From: Bradyrhizobium canariense | GTDB lineage: Bacteria > Pseudomonadota > Alphaproteobacteria > Rhizobiales > Xanthobacteraceae | Direction: 5' to 3' | DNA length: 64,000 nt | Assembly: GCF_018130465.1 (NCBI RefSeq) | Contig: NZ_JAFCKJ010000001.1 | Location: 868,001-932,000, forward strand | Part shown: positions 27,738 to 36,303 of the stretch, one piece after another | Layout of the letters: each line of letters starts with the position of its first letter | Position numbering within the stretch: position 1 is the stretch's first letter | Notes under the pieces: generated by a model | What the model was told of the DNA's origin: nothing | The model's database searches: none | The model's input: only the letters and a program-made list of their open reading frames with translations | Translations under genes and position numbers: made by a program

Positions 27738-28222
27738 ACCTTGTCCTCCGGGCGCTCGGCAACGGTCTCGGTCTGCGCCTTGCGCCAGGCAGCGAGGCGG
27801 TCGGACAATGCCGGGTCGGACAAGGCCAGCACGGCGGCCGCCAGCAGCGCCGCATTGATGGCGCCGGCCTTGCCGATGGCGAGGGTGCCGACCGGAATGC
27901 CTGCGGGCATCTGGACGATCGAGTAGAGCGAATCGATGCCTTTGAGCGTCCTGGATTCGACGGGGACCCCGAACACGGGCAGTTCCGTCAGCGCCGCCGC
28001 CATGCCGGGCAGGTGCGCAGCGCCACCCGCGCCGGCGATGATGACCTTGTAACCGGCCGTCTTGGCACCTTTGGCGAACGTAAACAGCCGGTCGGGGGTG
28101 CGGTGTGCCGAAACAATGCGGGTGTCGGCGGCAACGCCGAGCGCTGCAAGCGTGTCGGCGGCATGCCGCATCGTGTCCCAGTCCGACTGGCTTCCCATGA
28201 TGATGGCGATCGGCGCGGTCAT
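27734..28222 (-). CDS. purE: 5-(carboxyamino)imidazole ribonucleotide mutase
   Basis: Converts the N5-CAIR made by PurK to CAIR in purine biosynthesis. The 162-residue length is standard. The substrate loop [12 protein letters not shown] is at residues 7-18, followed by the conserved [10 protein letters not shown] and the [17 protein letters not shown] loop. It is the first gene of the two-gene purEK operon. No purine riboswitch or PurR-like site is evident in the 87 bp before the next divergent gene. Confidence 0.97.
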   Translation of the reverse strand: MTAPIAIIMGSQSDWDTMRHAADTLAALGVAADTRIVSAHRTPDRLFTFAKGAKTAGYKVIIAGAGGAAHLPGMAAALTELPVFGVPVESRTLKGIDSLYSIVQMPAGIPVGTLAIGKAGAINAALLAAAVLALSDPALSDRLAAWRKAQTETVAERPEDKV

Positions 28223-28309
28223 GAGGTCAATTGTGCTCGAAAAACAGAAAGATAGGCCAGATTAACGGTTCCGGCCGGTGGCTCGCAAGGCGGTGGCAAG
28301 GAGAAGGGA

Positions 28310-29125
28310 ATGCACTATCCTGTCTTGGTGAATCCCCGCAAGCCTTCATTGAGCAGGATGCCCATGAAGAAACCGAAAAGGGCGAGCGCTGCGAAGGCCA
28401 AAAAGGGCCCGAAGACCAGCGCCGGCCGCTCCAAAGCTGCTCTCAAGCGTCCGGCTAAGCGTCCGGCTAAGCGTCCGGCGCGGCGTCCGACCGGATCGTC
28501 GCGGCGCGCAGCGTCTGCCGATGACGGCGCCAAGGCGGCCATCAAGCCGGCCATCAAAGCGGCCATCCGCGACCTCCGGAGCAAGCTCAAGGCGGCGCTG
28601 CGGCGGGTCGCGGAGCTCGAGGCGGCGGCCGACACCGACTTCCTGCTCGAAATTCCGAACCGACGCGGCTTCGAACGCGAACTCGCACGCGCCGTCGCCT
28701 ACATGAAGCGCTACCGCGCCAGCGGCGCGCTGATCGTGCTCGACGTCGATCGGCTGAAGCCGATCAACGATTCCTTCGGCCATGCGGCCGGCGACGAGGT
28801 GCTGAAGGCGATTGCCACCACGCTGACGCGGCAGATCCGCGCCTCGGACGTGGTCGGCCGGCTCGGCGGCGACGAGTTCGCGCTGCTGCTCTGGAATCTC
28901 AGCGAGACCGACGCCAAGGCGAAGGCCGCGGCCTTCGAGCAGGCCATCGACGAATTGTCCTTTGTCTTTCGCGGCCAGCACGTGAGTGCGGGCGCCTCCG
29001 CCGGGGTTGCCCTGCTTGGGGTGCAGTCCGACGCCTCGCGCGCCCTGGAGGAGGCCGATGCTGCCATGTATGTGCGCAAGGCGCACCGGCGGCACGAGCC
29101 GCGCATCAGGCTCGTCAGCAGCTGA
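28310..29125 (+). CDS. Diguanylate cyclase with basic repetitive N-terminal tail
   Basis: A 271-residue cytoplasmic GGDEF protein expected to make c-di-GMP from GTP. The GGDEF domain occupies about residues 110-265: DTDFLLEIPNRRGFEREL, VLDVDRLKPINDSFGHAAGD and the intact active site GRLGGDEFALL. An RASD inhibitory (I-site) motif lies five residues before it, so product feedback is likely. Residues 18-85 form a Lys/Arg/Ala/Pro tail with KRPAKRPAKRPARRP repeats like histone H1 or AlgP. The ATG at 28310 has a strong ribosome site (AAGGAGAAGGGA). No membrane segment or sensor domain is seen. Confidence 0.9.
   Translation: MHYPVLVNPRKPSLSRMPMKKPKRASAAKAKKGPKTSAGRSKAALKRPAKRPAKRPARRPTGSSRRAASADDGAKAAIKPAIKAAIRDLRSKLKAALRRVAELEAAADTDFLLEIPNRRGFERELARAVAYMKRYRASGALIVLDVDRLKPINDSFGHAAGDEVLKAIATTLTRQIRASDVVGRLGGDEFALLLWNLSETDAKAKAAAFEQAIDELSFVFRGQHVSAGASAGVALLGVQSDASRALEEADAAMYVRKAHRRHEPRIRLVSS
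28445..28492 (+). repeat. In-gene 12-bp tandem repeat
   Basis: Three perfect and one degenerate copies of AAGCGTCCGGCT encode K-R-P-A units in the basic tail of the diguanylate cyclase. The 12-bp period preserves the frame when copies are gained or lost. Confidence 0.85.
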
Positions 29126-29127
29126 TT

Positions 29128-29379
29128 TTAAAGCGTGCCGAGGTCTTCCGGTACGTTGCCGAAGCTGCGGAGCAGTTTGGCGTCACCGAATTCGCCGGTC
29201 ATGGGATCGCCGCTGCGGCTGAACGCAACCGCGCCGGTGTGGCCGGTGCCGTGCGACATCATCTCGGCGCGCCGTAACGCGGCCGCCGAGCTCTGGCATT
29301 CCTCGGCCGCACCTGCGACCGGCGATCCGTCCTCGTCGGTCAGGAAGGGTAGTGCAACGTAATAGGTGACATCGGACAT
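29128..29379 (-). CDS. Small conserved-looking hypothetical protein
   Basis: An 83-residue protein starting MSDVTYYVALPFLTDEDGSP. It has no signal peptide or membrane helix. The middle (SSAAALRRAEMMSHGTGHTG) is Ala/Arg-rich and helical, and the end (AKLLRSFGNVPEDLGTL) is acidic. I do not recognise the family. It ends 2 bp from the convergent diguanylate cyclase stop, and a ribosome-site-like CGGAGCC lies before the ATG. A second small gene lies 23 bp upstream on the same strand, so the two may be cotranscribed. Confidence 0.6.
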   Translation of the reverse strand: MSDVTYYVALPFLTDEDGSPVAGAAEECQSSAAALRRAEMMSHGTGHTGAVAFSRSGDPMTGEFGDAKLLRSFGNVPEDLGTL

Positions 29380-29402
29380 GGTCGGCTCCGATAGCTGACA
29401 GC

Positions 29403-29621
29403 TCAGGCGGCGCTGCTCTTGCTCCGCATCTTGCTGCGCGAGGTTTCCGGAATGCAGCCGGCGGAAATCGCCGCCTGCAATTCCTCCAGTTCGGCCTCCA
29501 GATATTCATTGGCCATGATCAGCGCCTTGATGGTGCTGCGCAGATTGCCGTCGCACATCGCGATCGCCTGATCGCAGGCTTGTTCATAATGGCTGTTGTC
29601 GAGAAGGGCGGTTGCCGACAT
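29403..29621 (-). CDS. Small hypothetical protein with helical core
   Basis: A 72-residue soluble protein (MSATALLDNSHYEQACDQAI...) with two predicted helices, one centred on LRSTIKALIMANEYLEAELE and rich in Leu/Glu so possibly coiled-coil. It carries three cysteines (ACDQ, AMCDGN, AGCIP). No domain recognised; similar short proteins are annotated as hypothetical in Bradyrhizobium. It lies upstream of the 83-aa protein gene on the same strand. Confidence 0.55.
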   Translation of the reverse strand: MSATALLDNSHYEQACDQAIAMCDGNLRSTIKALIMANEYLEAELEELQAAISAGCIPETSRSKMRSKSSAA

Positions 29622-29739
29622 CTGCGTTTTCCTTGGGCGGTTTTCCTGGGGGCGTTGGTGCTCAAATGTTCTTATTTTGTTCCTTTCGAGTCAAGTGGAT
29701 TCACGGGCGGCGGGCCGCCGTAAAGCTCTCCCCTGTGGA

Positions 29740-29946
29740 TCAGGCGATGATGTCGGGCGTGATCTGGTCTTCGATGAACGCGATACGGTCACGCAACAAC
29801 AGCTTGCGTTTCTTCAGCCGCTGTAACCGCAACAGGTCGGGGGCGGGCGACTGATGCAGTGCATCGATCGCCGCATCGAGATCTCGGTGTTCCTGGTGCA
29901 ACCGGGCGAGCTCGGATTCGAGTTCGCGCGCATCTTCATTGGTCAT
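29740..29946 (-). CDS. DUF465 (YdcH-like) small protein
   Basis: A 68-residue protein of the DUF465/YdcH family, short antiparallel coiled-coil hairpins of unknown function. The pattern ELESELARLHQEHRDLDAAI is followed by LLRLQRLKKRKLLLRDRIAFIED, where the second helix carries the family KKRKLxLKD-type core. It is divergent from another DUF465 gene at 30274. The two proteins share the same two-helix layout but have clearly diverged. Confidence 0.8.
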   Translation of the reverse strand: MTNEDARELESELARLHQEHRDLDAAIDALHQSPAPDLLRLQRLKKRKLLLRDRIAFIEDQITPDIIA

Positions 29947-30273
29947 GTCTGCGGTGGCCGAAAAACCGATAGGCGTGAGATTAAGGCTGTGGATGCCCTG
30001 TGGAAATTATCGTCCTTGCGCGCCGTGATCGCAAGCGATCTCGGGCCGTCGCGTGCCGATCTCCCGCAACATATTTCTGCGGCTCGTCACGGCGTTGCGC
30101 GAGCGTGTTGATATCACGGATTTTTCCCGCGTGGTTCCATTACTCACGCTTCGTTACATATGAATTTCAAAAATGACACTGCGACGACGGATACCCATCG
30201 ACAGAACGAATCGGTGATGTACACTTCCTCGTCCGGTCGAATCCAAGGTTCACCCCTACCGAGGAGGTTTCGA
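29947..30273. other. Intergenic region between the two DUF465 genes
   Basis: A 327-bp gap between divergent genes, so it must hold both promoters. It is AT-richer towards the right end (CATATGAATTTCAAAAATG). I see no recognisable operator, repeat or RNA gene. Confidence 0.4.
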
Positions 30274-30453
30274 ATGACAATTCAGGCACATCTGGTTGAA
30301 TTGGAACGGAAGCACAAAACTCTCGAAAACGAATTGCACGAAGCTCTCGTGCACCTTTCAACAGACGACCTGCAAATTGTTGAGTTGAAGCGCCGGAAGT
30401 TGATGGTCAAGGACCAGATCGAGCGTCTGAGGCACGGCGACACGCTCCACTAG
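30274..30453 (+). CDS. DUF465 (YdcH-like) small protein
   Basis: A 59-residue DUF465 protein: LVELERKHKTLENELHEAL, then DLQIVELKRRKLMVKDQIERL, the standard two-helix hairpin of the family. The ATG at 30274 is chosen because GAGGAGG lies six bases before it and the family begins here. In-frame sequence reaching back to 30160 has no such support. A perfect 11-bp hairpin follows 40 bp after the stop. Confidence 0.85.
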   Translation: MTIQAHLVELERKHKTLENELHEALVHLSTDDLQIVELKRRKLMVKDQIERLRHGDTLH

Positions 30454-30492
30454 TAACCCCCGTAACAGCGTAGAGTTGATCGCACCCTTAAG

Positions 30493-30524
30493 GCAGGGAT
30501 GAGAGCCTTTGCGCTCATCCCTGC
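30493..30524 (+). terminator. Hairpin after DUF465 gene
   Basis: GCAGGGATGAG and CTCATCCCTGC form a perfect 11-bp stem around a 10-nt loop. No T run follows; position after the gene suggests a 3' end structure. Confidence 0.5.
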
Positions 30525-30584
30525 TGCAAGGCGCGCACCGAGCAAGGATTTGCCGTGCAAGGATTTGCGCGGCTCTAGGTTCTT

Positions 30585-30641
30585 GTCTGGACGCGTTTTC
30601 TTTACGCGAACCGGTATCCGCTTCGCTTGAAAACGCTCTAG
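30585..30641 (-). repeat. CTAGAGCG repeat, full copy (reverse)
   Basis: Read on the minus strand: CTAGAGCGTTTTCAAGCGAA, then GCGGATACCGGTTCGCG and AAGAAAACGCGTCC. It closely matches the copy at 34628. Its leading CTAG lies over the stop codon of the L-2-hydroxyglutarate oxidase gene (TAG at 30638-30640 on the minus strand). Confidence 0.85.
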
Positions 30642-31741
30642 GTGTTTGCGAGCTCGGCGACGTGATCCGCGATCGCGAGCGATGAAGTCAATCCGGGTGA
30701 CTCGATGCCGAACAGATTGATCAGGCCTTCGACGCCGTGATCGCGCGGGCCCTGCATCAAGAAATCCTGCGTGGCCACCGCCGGCGGCACAATCTTCGGG
30801 CGGATGCCCGAATAGCTCGGCATGAGCGCGCCGTCAGGCAGCGTCGGCCAGTATTTGCGGATCGCCGGGTAGAAGCGCTCGGCGCGTGACGGGTCGACCT
30901 CGTAATCGATCGTCTCGATCCACTCGACGTCGGGGCCGAAACGTGCCTGCCCTGCCATGTCCAGCGTCAGATGCACCCCTAGCCCGCCAGGTTCGGGCAC
31001 CGGATAGATCAGGCGCGAGAACGGCGCCCTGGCGTTGCAGCTGAAGTAGTTTCCCTTAGCGAGGTAAGCCGGCGGAATCCGGTCCAGCGGCATGCCGTCG
31101 ATGTTGCGCGCCACCGTGGTCGCCGAGAGCCCGGCGGCGTTGACGAGGAGGCTGCATTGCAGCGTCATCGGCGCTTCGCCGCCCGCCTCGATCTCGATGA
31201 CGCCGGCGGTCGCCTTGGCACGGATCAGCGGGGTGTGAAACGCGAAGGCCGCGCCCGCTTCCTCGGCTTCACCGCGCAGCGAGAGCATGTAGGCGTGGCT
31301 GTCGATGATGCCGGTCGACGGCGACAGCAGCGCGGCGTCGCTAGCGAGCGCAGGCTCCAGCGCGCATGCCGCTTCGCCTGTGAGTAGCTGCATGTCGAGC
31401 ACGCCGTTGGCTTCGGCATGCGCCTTGATCGATTGCAGCTTCTCGGTCTCTTTCGGGGTGGTCGCGACGATCAGCTTGCCGCAATTCCTGTGCGGGATGC
31501 CGCGCTCGGAACAGTAACGGTAGAGCGCGTGCTTGCCGTCGACGCACATGCGCGCCATCCAGCTTCCGGCGCGATAGTAGATGCCGGCATGGATCACCTC
31601 GCTGTTGCGCGAGGAGGTGATGGTGCCGATGGCCTCGGCTTCCTCCAGCACGATCACCTCGCGCCCGGCTTGCGCCAGCTTTCGAGCCACCGCGAGCCCG
31701 ACCACGCCGGCTCCGATGACGACGCAGTCGACCCTATCCAT
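30638..31741 (-). CDS. lhgO: L-2-hydroxyglutarate oxidase-like FAD protein
   Basis: A 367-residue FAD-dependent oxidoreductase of the DAO family. The dinucleotide-binding motif [19 protein letters not shown] is at residues 6-24. Other family features are [14 protein letters not shown], where His is near the flavin, and the C-terminal [19 protein letters not shown]. This matches LhgO/YgaF, which oxidises L-2-hydroxyglutarate to 2-oxoglutarate. Related FAD proteins acting on glycerol-3-phosphate cannot be wholly excluded. It stands alone, with its stop codon inside a dispersed repeat. Confidence 0.82.
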   Translation of the reverse strand: MDRVDCVVIGAGVVGLAVARKLAQAGREVIVLEEAEAIGTITSSRNSEVIHAGIYYRAGSWMARMCVDGKHALYRYCSERGIPHRNCGKLIVATTPKETEKLQSIKAHAEANGVLDMQLLTGEAACALEPALASDAALLSPSTGIIDSHAYMLSLRGEAEEAGAAFAFHTPLIRAKATAGVIEIEAGGEAPMTLQCSLLVNAAGLSATTVARNIDGMPLDRIPPAYLAKGNYFSCNARAPFSRLIYPVPEPGGLGVHLTLDMAGQARFGPDVEWIETIDYEVDPSRAERFYPAIRKYWPTLPDGALMPSYSGIRPKIVPPAVATQDFLMQGPRDHGVEGLINLFGIESPGLTSSLAIADHVAELANT

Positions 31742-31943
31742 GGTTGTGCAGGACGTCCGCTCGAAGCGACGGTGGCCGCAAGCCTGGGAACGGCGGCGCG
31801 GGGGTGTTTTCCGTTAAGGAAGCATTTATCATGTCAGGGCAATTGCCGTATTTGACGTCACATTTTTCCGTTGCACGTACAGGCGTTTACCCGATCCAAA
31901 CCCGCGAGGCCAGACAATCCGACGTTGAAATCGCGGGTGGCTG

Positions 31944-34631
31944 ATGGCTGAGAAGAACTGGCACGTGGGCAGCGCGCTTCCGATTGCGGTGCAGGCCGTC
32001 GTGTGCCTGGCTGCAGCGGTCGCGCCTGCGCGCGCCTTTGCCCTCTCCGACAGCTTCGCGCCTCCGAGCTATCTCGGCGAGCTCAATCCTAACGTGATCT
32101 GGGAAGCCCTGATCGCAGGCGTCGTCATCTGCTCGTTCCTCGCCGCGATCGCGCTGTGGATCCATTCCTCGCTGCGCCGGACCAGGCGTCTGCAGTTGCG
32201 GCGCAATGCCTTCGTCTCCTCCGCGATGAACAATCTCAACCAGGGCGTGGTGATGACGGATGCGCAGCGGCGCGTCATCTTCTGCAACGACCGCTATATC
32301 GAGATTTACGGCCTGGCGCGGTCGGATCTCTGGGCCGACATGAACGGCTACGAACTCCTTGAGCTGCGACGCAAGCGCGGGGTGCTCGGCGGCGCCTCCG
32401 ACGACGAGTTCTACGAGAAGGCGGCAAGCACCAACGGTTTGATAACCGAACTGCCGGACGGGCGGGCCATCCTGGTGAAATATTTCGTGCTGCCCAACGG
32501 CGGCTCGGTGGCGACGCATCTGGACGTCAGCGAGCAGCGCAGACTGTCGCGGCAGCTCGCCTCCACTAAGCAGTTCCTGGAAACGGTGCTGGACAACGTG
32601 CCGGCCTGCGTGGCCGCGAAGAACATCGAGGATGGCCGCTACATCTTCGCCAACAGCGCCTATGAGCGCTTCTGGGGATTCTCGCGCGACCATGTCGTCG
32701 GCAAGAACGCGCGCGAGCTGTTTGCGCCGGTCTCGGCGGCCACCATCGAGGCGACCGACTGCGCGGCACTCAATGCGCCGGACGGCCAGTTTCGCAACGA
32801 ATTCGAGGTCGACCGCGCCGGTGAGCGACGCATGGTTGCCTCGATCCGGATCGTGGTCCGCGACGAGAGCAACAAGCCCGAATTCCTGATGCTCGTGTTC
32901 GAGGACATCACCGACCGCCGCTCGCTGTCGAAGGAGCTGGAGAGCACGAAGAAGTTCCTGGAGCTCGTGGTCGACAATATCCCGGTGGCCCTGATCGTCG
33001 AGCAGGTCAAGGACGGCCGCTATCTACTCGCCAACCGCAGCGCGGAGACGATCCTCAACCGCAGGCGCGAGGAAGCCACGGGCCTGACCGCGTCCGATAT
33101 CTTCAATCCCAAGGAAGCCAAGCTGATCATCGCGCGCGACGAAGCCGCGATCAAGAAGCGTGGGATGATCACCGAAGAGCACCCGATCTCCACCAAGGAC
33201 GGGCTCCGGCTGTTCCTCACCCGCCGCGCCACCGTGCTGAACGACGCCGGCGAGCCGCAATATCTGATCAAGACCCACGAGGACGTCACCGATCGCCGGC
33301 AGACCGAGTCGCGCATGGCGCACATGGCCTATCACGACGGCCTCACCGATTTGCCGAACCGTGCCGCGTTCCTGCAGGCGTTGACCCAGATGATCGAGGC
33401 CTGCGAGGGCACCGGCGAGGAGTTCGCGGTTCTGTGCGTCGATCTCGACGGCCTCAAGGAGGTCAACGACGTCTTCGGCCACGCGCTCGGCGACAAGCTT
33501 CTGGTCGAGGTGGCCCAGCGGCTCCAGGACTCCGCGCGCGGCGGCGTGGTGGCGCGCCTGTCGGGCGACGAGTTCGGCCTGATAATCGATGGCAAACAGC
33601 CTGAGACAGGTCTCGCGCTGGCGCAGCAGATCGGTGATGCCGTCGCCGAGGAATTCCAGATCGACGGCCGCCCGGTCCGCGCCGGTGTCACCACCGGCAT
33701 GTCGATCTTCCCGCACAACGGCGCCGATGGCGCCTCGCTGCTCGCCAATGCTGGCGCGGCCTTGTTCCGCGCCAAGCAGAAATCGCGCGGCACGATCAGC
33801 CTCTTCCAGCCGGAGATGGACCAGCAGATCCGCGATCGCCGCGTGCTGCATCAGGACCTCTCGATGGCGATCAAGAACGGCGAGCTCTCGCTCGCCTTCC
33901 AGCCGCAGGGAGCCGCGGGCCACAGCGTTGCCGAGAGCGAAATCATCGGCTTCGAGGCGCTGGCGCGCTGGCAGCATCCCGTGCGCGGCCAGGTCTCCCC
34001 GGCCGAATTCATCCCGATCGCGGAGGAAAGCGGCCTGATCGTCGAGATGGGCGAGTGGATCCTGCGCGAGGCCTGCCGCGAGGCGGCGTCCTGGCCGAAG
34101 CCGCTTCAGGTCGCGGTCAATCTGTCGCCGGCGCAGTTCATGCACGGCGACGTGGTCGGGCTCGTCCATTCCATCCTGATCGAGACGGGTCTCCCACCAG
34201 GCCGACTCGAGCTCGAGATCACCGAGGGCGTGCTGATCGAGGACTTCGATCGCGGTCTTGCGCTGCTGCGCCGGCTCAAGGCGCTCGGCGTGCGCATCTC
34301 CATGGACGATTTCGGCAGCGGTTATTCCTCGCTCAGCTATCTCCAGGCATTCCCGTTCGACAAGATCAAGATCGACCGCGCCTTCATCATCAATCTCGGC
34401 CGCAACCCGCAATCGGCGGCGATCGTGCGCGCGGTGATCGATCTCGGGCATGGCCTCGAAATGTCGATCGTCGCCGAGGGCGTCGAGACGCTCGAACAAC
34501 TCGCCTTCCTCGCCGAGGAAGGCTGTGACGGCGTGCAGGGCTATCTGCTCGGCAAGCCCCTGCCGATCGGGAAATATGCCGGCCTCGTCGGCCGCGCCGA
34601 AGTCATGGAGCTTGCGCTCAAGACGGGCTAG
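31944..34631 (+). CDS. PAS-GGDEF-EAL c-di-GMP signalling protein
   Basis: An 895-residue membrane-bound regulator of c-di-GMP. It has a signal-like N-terminal helix and a second membrane helix near residues 53-72 (LIAGVVICSFLAAIALWI). Three PAS domains follow (about 90-200, 215-330, 335-450), then GGDEF (about 465-625) and EAL (about 640-885). The GGDEF site is SGDEF rather than GGDEF and the RxxD I-site is absent. The EAL site is intact: FEALARW, VNLSPAQF, ELEITEG, MDDFGSGYSS, KIDRAFI, VAEGVET and VQGYLLG. Hydrolysis of c-di-GMP is the safer prediction. Its stop codon is within a CTAGAGCG repeat. Confidence 0.93.
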   Translation: MAEKNWHVGSALPIAVQAVVCLAAAVAPARAFALSDSFAPPSYLGELNPNVIWEALIAGVVICSFLAAIALWIHSSLRRTRRLQLRRNAFVSSAMNNLNQGVVMTDAQRRVIFCNDRYIEIYGLARSDLWADMNGYELLELRRKRGVLGGASDDEFYEKAASTNGLITELPDGRAILVKYFVLPNGGSVATHLDVSEQRRLSRQLASTKQFLETVLDNVPACVAAKNIEDGRYIFANSAYERFWGFSRDHVVGKNARELFAPVSAATIEATDCAALNAPDGQFRNEFEVDRAGERRMVASIRIVVRDESNKPEFLMLVFEDITDRRSLSKELESTKKFLELVVDNIPVALIVEQVKDGRYLLANRSAETILNRRREEATGLTASDIFNPKEAKLIIARDEAAIKKRGMITEEHPISTKDGLRLFLTRRATVLNDAGEPQYLIKTHEDVTDRRQTESRMAHMAYHDGLTDLPNRAAFLQALTQMIEACEGTGEEFAVLCVDLDGLKEVNDVFGHALGDKLLVEVAQRLQDSARGGVVARLSGDEFGLIIDGKQPETGLALAQQIGDAVAEEFQIDGRPVRAGVTTGMSIFPHNGADGASLLANAGAALFRAKQKSRGTISLFQPEMDQQIRDRRVLHQDLSMAIKNGELSLAFQPQGAAGHSVAESEIIGFEALARWQHPVRGQVSPAEFIPIAEESGLIVEMGEWILREACREAASWPKPLQVAVNLSPAQFMHGDVVGLVHSILIETGLPPGRLELEITEGVLIEDFDRGLALLRRLKALGVRISMDDFGSGYSSLSYLQAFPFDKIKIDRAFIINLGRNPQSAAIVRAVIDLGHGLEMSIVAEGVETLEQLAFLAEEGCDGVQGYLLGKPLPIGKYAGLVGRAEVMELALKTG

Positions 34632-34733
34632 AGCGTTTTCGAGCGAAGTGGATGCCGGCTCGCGTCAAGAAAACGCGCCAAACTGGAATCTAGAGCCCCG
34701 TTCCGATTTCATCGGAACGGAAATGGCTCTAGA
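34628..34733 (+). repeat. CTAGAGCG repeat plus adjoining hairpin
   Basis: CTAGAGCGTTTTCGAGCGAA starts the repeat, which runs to about 34685 and includes AAGAAAACGCG. A second palindromic unit follows at 34689-34733: TCTAGAGCCCCGTTCCGAT / TTC / ATCGGAACGG with the outer ends TCTAGAGCC and GGCTCTAGA pairing. The TAG in the first bases is the stop of the EAL-protein gene. Confidence 0.85.
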
Positions 34734-34767
34734 GATGGCGAGCGTTTCGCTCCCATTCGACGGCTTC

Positions 34768-36228
34768 ATGGCGGATTACGATCTTGCGATCATCGGCGGC
34801 GGCCTGAACGGTGTCAGCCTCGCGCGCGATGCGGCCGGCCGCGGCCTGCGGGTCATCCTGTTGGAGCAGGGCGATCTGGGCGGCGCAGCGTCGTCAGCGA
34901 CGCCGCGGCTGATCCACGGCGATCTGTCGGTCCTGGAACGGCGTGGCTTCCGACGGGTGCGCCGGGCGCTCGCCGAGCGCCGGACCTGGCTCCGGATCGC
35001 GCCGCATCTGGTCCGGCCGATGCGCTTCGTGATCCCGGCGCATTCCGACGAGCGGCCGCCATGGCTGCTGCGCGTTGGCCTGTTCCTCTACGACAGCCTC
35101 ACCAGCCGGAGTAGCCTGCCGGGAGCGACCACCCTCGACATCACGCATCATCCGGTCGGCAACGCGCTGAAACGACCGTTCGGCACGGCCTTCGAATATT
35201 CGGACTGCGTCGTCGACGATTCCCGACTGGTGGTGCTCACGGCACTGGATGCGGCGGAGCGCGGCGCCGTGATTCGGACTGGAGCGCGCTGCGTGCGTGC
35301 CGATCGAACCGATACATGGCGGCTCGCGGTGGTCGACCGCGGCGATCGCCGCACGATCACGGCTCGGGCGCTGGCCAACGCCACCGGCGGCTGGACCTCG
35401 ATGGTCGCGGAGACCGTGCTGCGGCAGCCGCAACCCGCCATGGTGGCGATGCAGATGAGCCAGATCATCGTCCCGCGGCTGTTCTATTCCGATAACGTCT
35501 ACGTCTTCCAGAACAACGATGGCCGGCTGATCTTCGCGAGCCCCCTCGAGCGAGACTTTACGCTGATCGGCACAGTCACGCACGATTTCACCGGCGATCC
35601 CGCGATCGTCGCGATGCGGGGGGCCGACGTCAGCTATCTCTGCGAAGCGGCCAGTCGCTATTTCCGCGAGCGTGTCGCGCCGACCGACGTGGTGCGTGCG
35701 GTCTCGGGCGTCAACCTGACGCTGGCGTCCGCGCGCCGACGCGACGGCACGACGCTGTTCCACGCGCGGCGGCGCAAGGCGCCGCTGATCACGATGTTCG
35801 GCGGTGACGTCACCACCTCGCGCCTGCGCGCGGAGCGGGCAGTGTCGAAGCTGACGCCGTTCTATCCGATGTCGCCGCCCTGGACCGCAGGCGCGGCGCT
35901 ACCGGGCGGAGATTTCGCCTGGGATCGTTTCGATACCGAGGTCGATCTTGCGCGGGACCGCTGGCGCTTTCTGTCGGAGCCGCAGGCCCAACGGCTGGTT
36001 GCGGCCTATGGTTCGCGGCTGCCGGCGGTGCTCGGCGAGGCGAAAACCCGCGGCGAACTCGGCCCGGCCTTTGGTCCCGAACTGACCGGTGCCGAGGTGC
36101 GCTATCTCATGACCCACGAATGGGCGCGTTTTCCCGAGGACATCCTCTGGCGCCGCTCCAAGCTCGGCCTGACGATGCCTGCGGCGGAGCGTGATGCGAT
36201 GGCGGTGTTCATGGCGAATGGGATGTGA
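34768..36228 (+). CDS. glpD: Glycerol-3-phosphate dehydrogenase
   Basis: FAD enzyme of the inner-membrane face that oxidises glycerol-3-phosphate to dihydroxyacetone phosphate and feeds electrons to quinone. The product is 486 residues, near the usual 500. The FAD motif DLAIIGGGLNGVSLARDAAG is followed by GDLGGAASSATPRLIHGDL, a GlpD signature. The C-terminal domain carries TGAEVRYLMTHEWAR and FPEDILWRRSKLGL. Of several in-frame ATGs (34724, 34735, 34768) the last puts MADYDLAIIGGG at the start, as in the family. A polyamine-type ABC transporter operon follows 75 bp on. Confidence 0.92.
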   Translation: MADYDLAIIGGGLNGVSLARDAAGRGLRVILLEQGDLGGAASSATPRLIHGDLSVLERRGFRRVRRALAERRTWLRIAPHLVRPMRFVIPAHSDERPPWLLRVGLFLYDSLTSRSSLPGATTLDITHHPVGNALKRPFGTAFEYSDCVVDDSRLVVLTALDAAERGAVIRTGARCVRADRTDTWRLAVVDRGDRRTITARALANATGGWTSMVAETVLRQPQPAMVAMQMSQIIVPRLFYSDNVYVFQNNDGRLIFASPLERDFTLIGTVTHDFTGDPAIVAMRGADVSYLCEAASRYFRERVAPTDVVRAVSGVNLTLASARRRDGTTLFHARRRKAPLITMFGGDVTTSRLRAERAVSKLTPFYPMSPPWTAGAALPGGDFAWDRFDTEVDLARDRWRFLSEPQAQRLVAAYGSRLPAVLGEAKTRGELGPAFGPELTGAEVRYLMTHEWARFPEDILWRRSKLGLTMPAAERDAMAVFMANGM

Positions 36229-36303
36229 ACGAACCGCCTCTAACCGGTTGAGCTAGGGACGATCGGCCGCTAGCGTGCGGCGGGATTGGGGTTGGCAGGG
36301 ACC

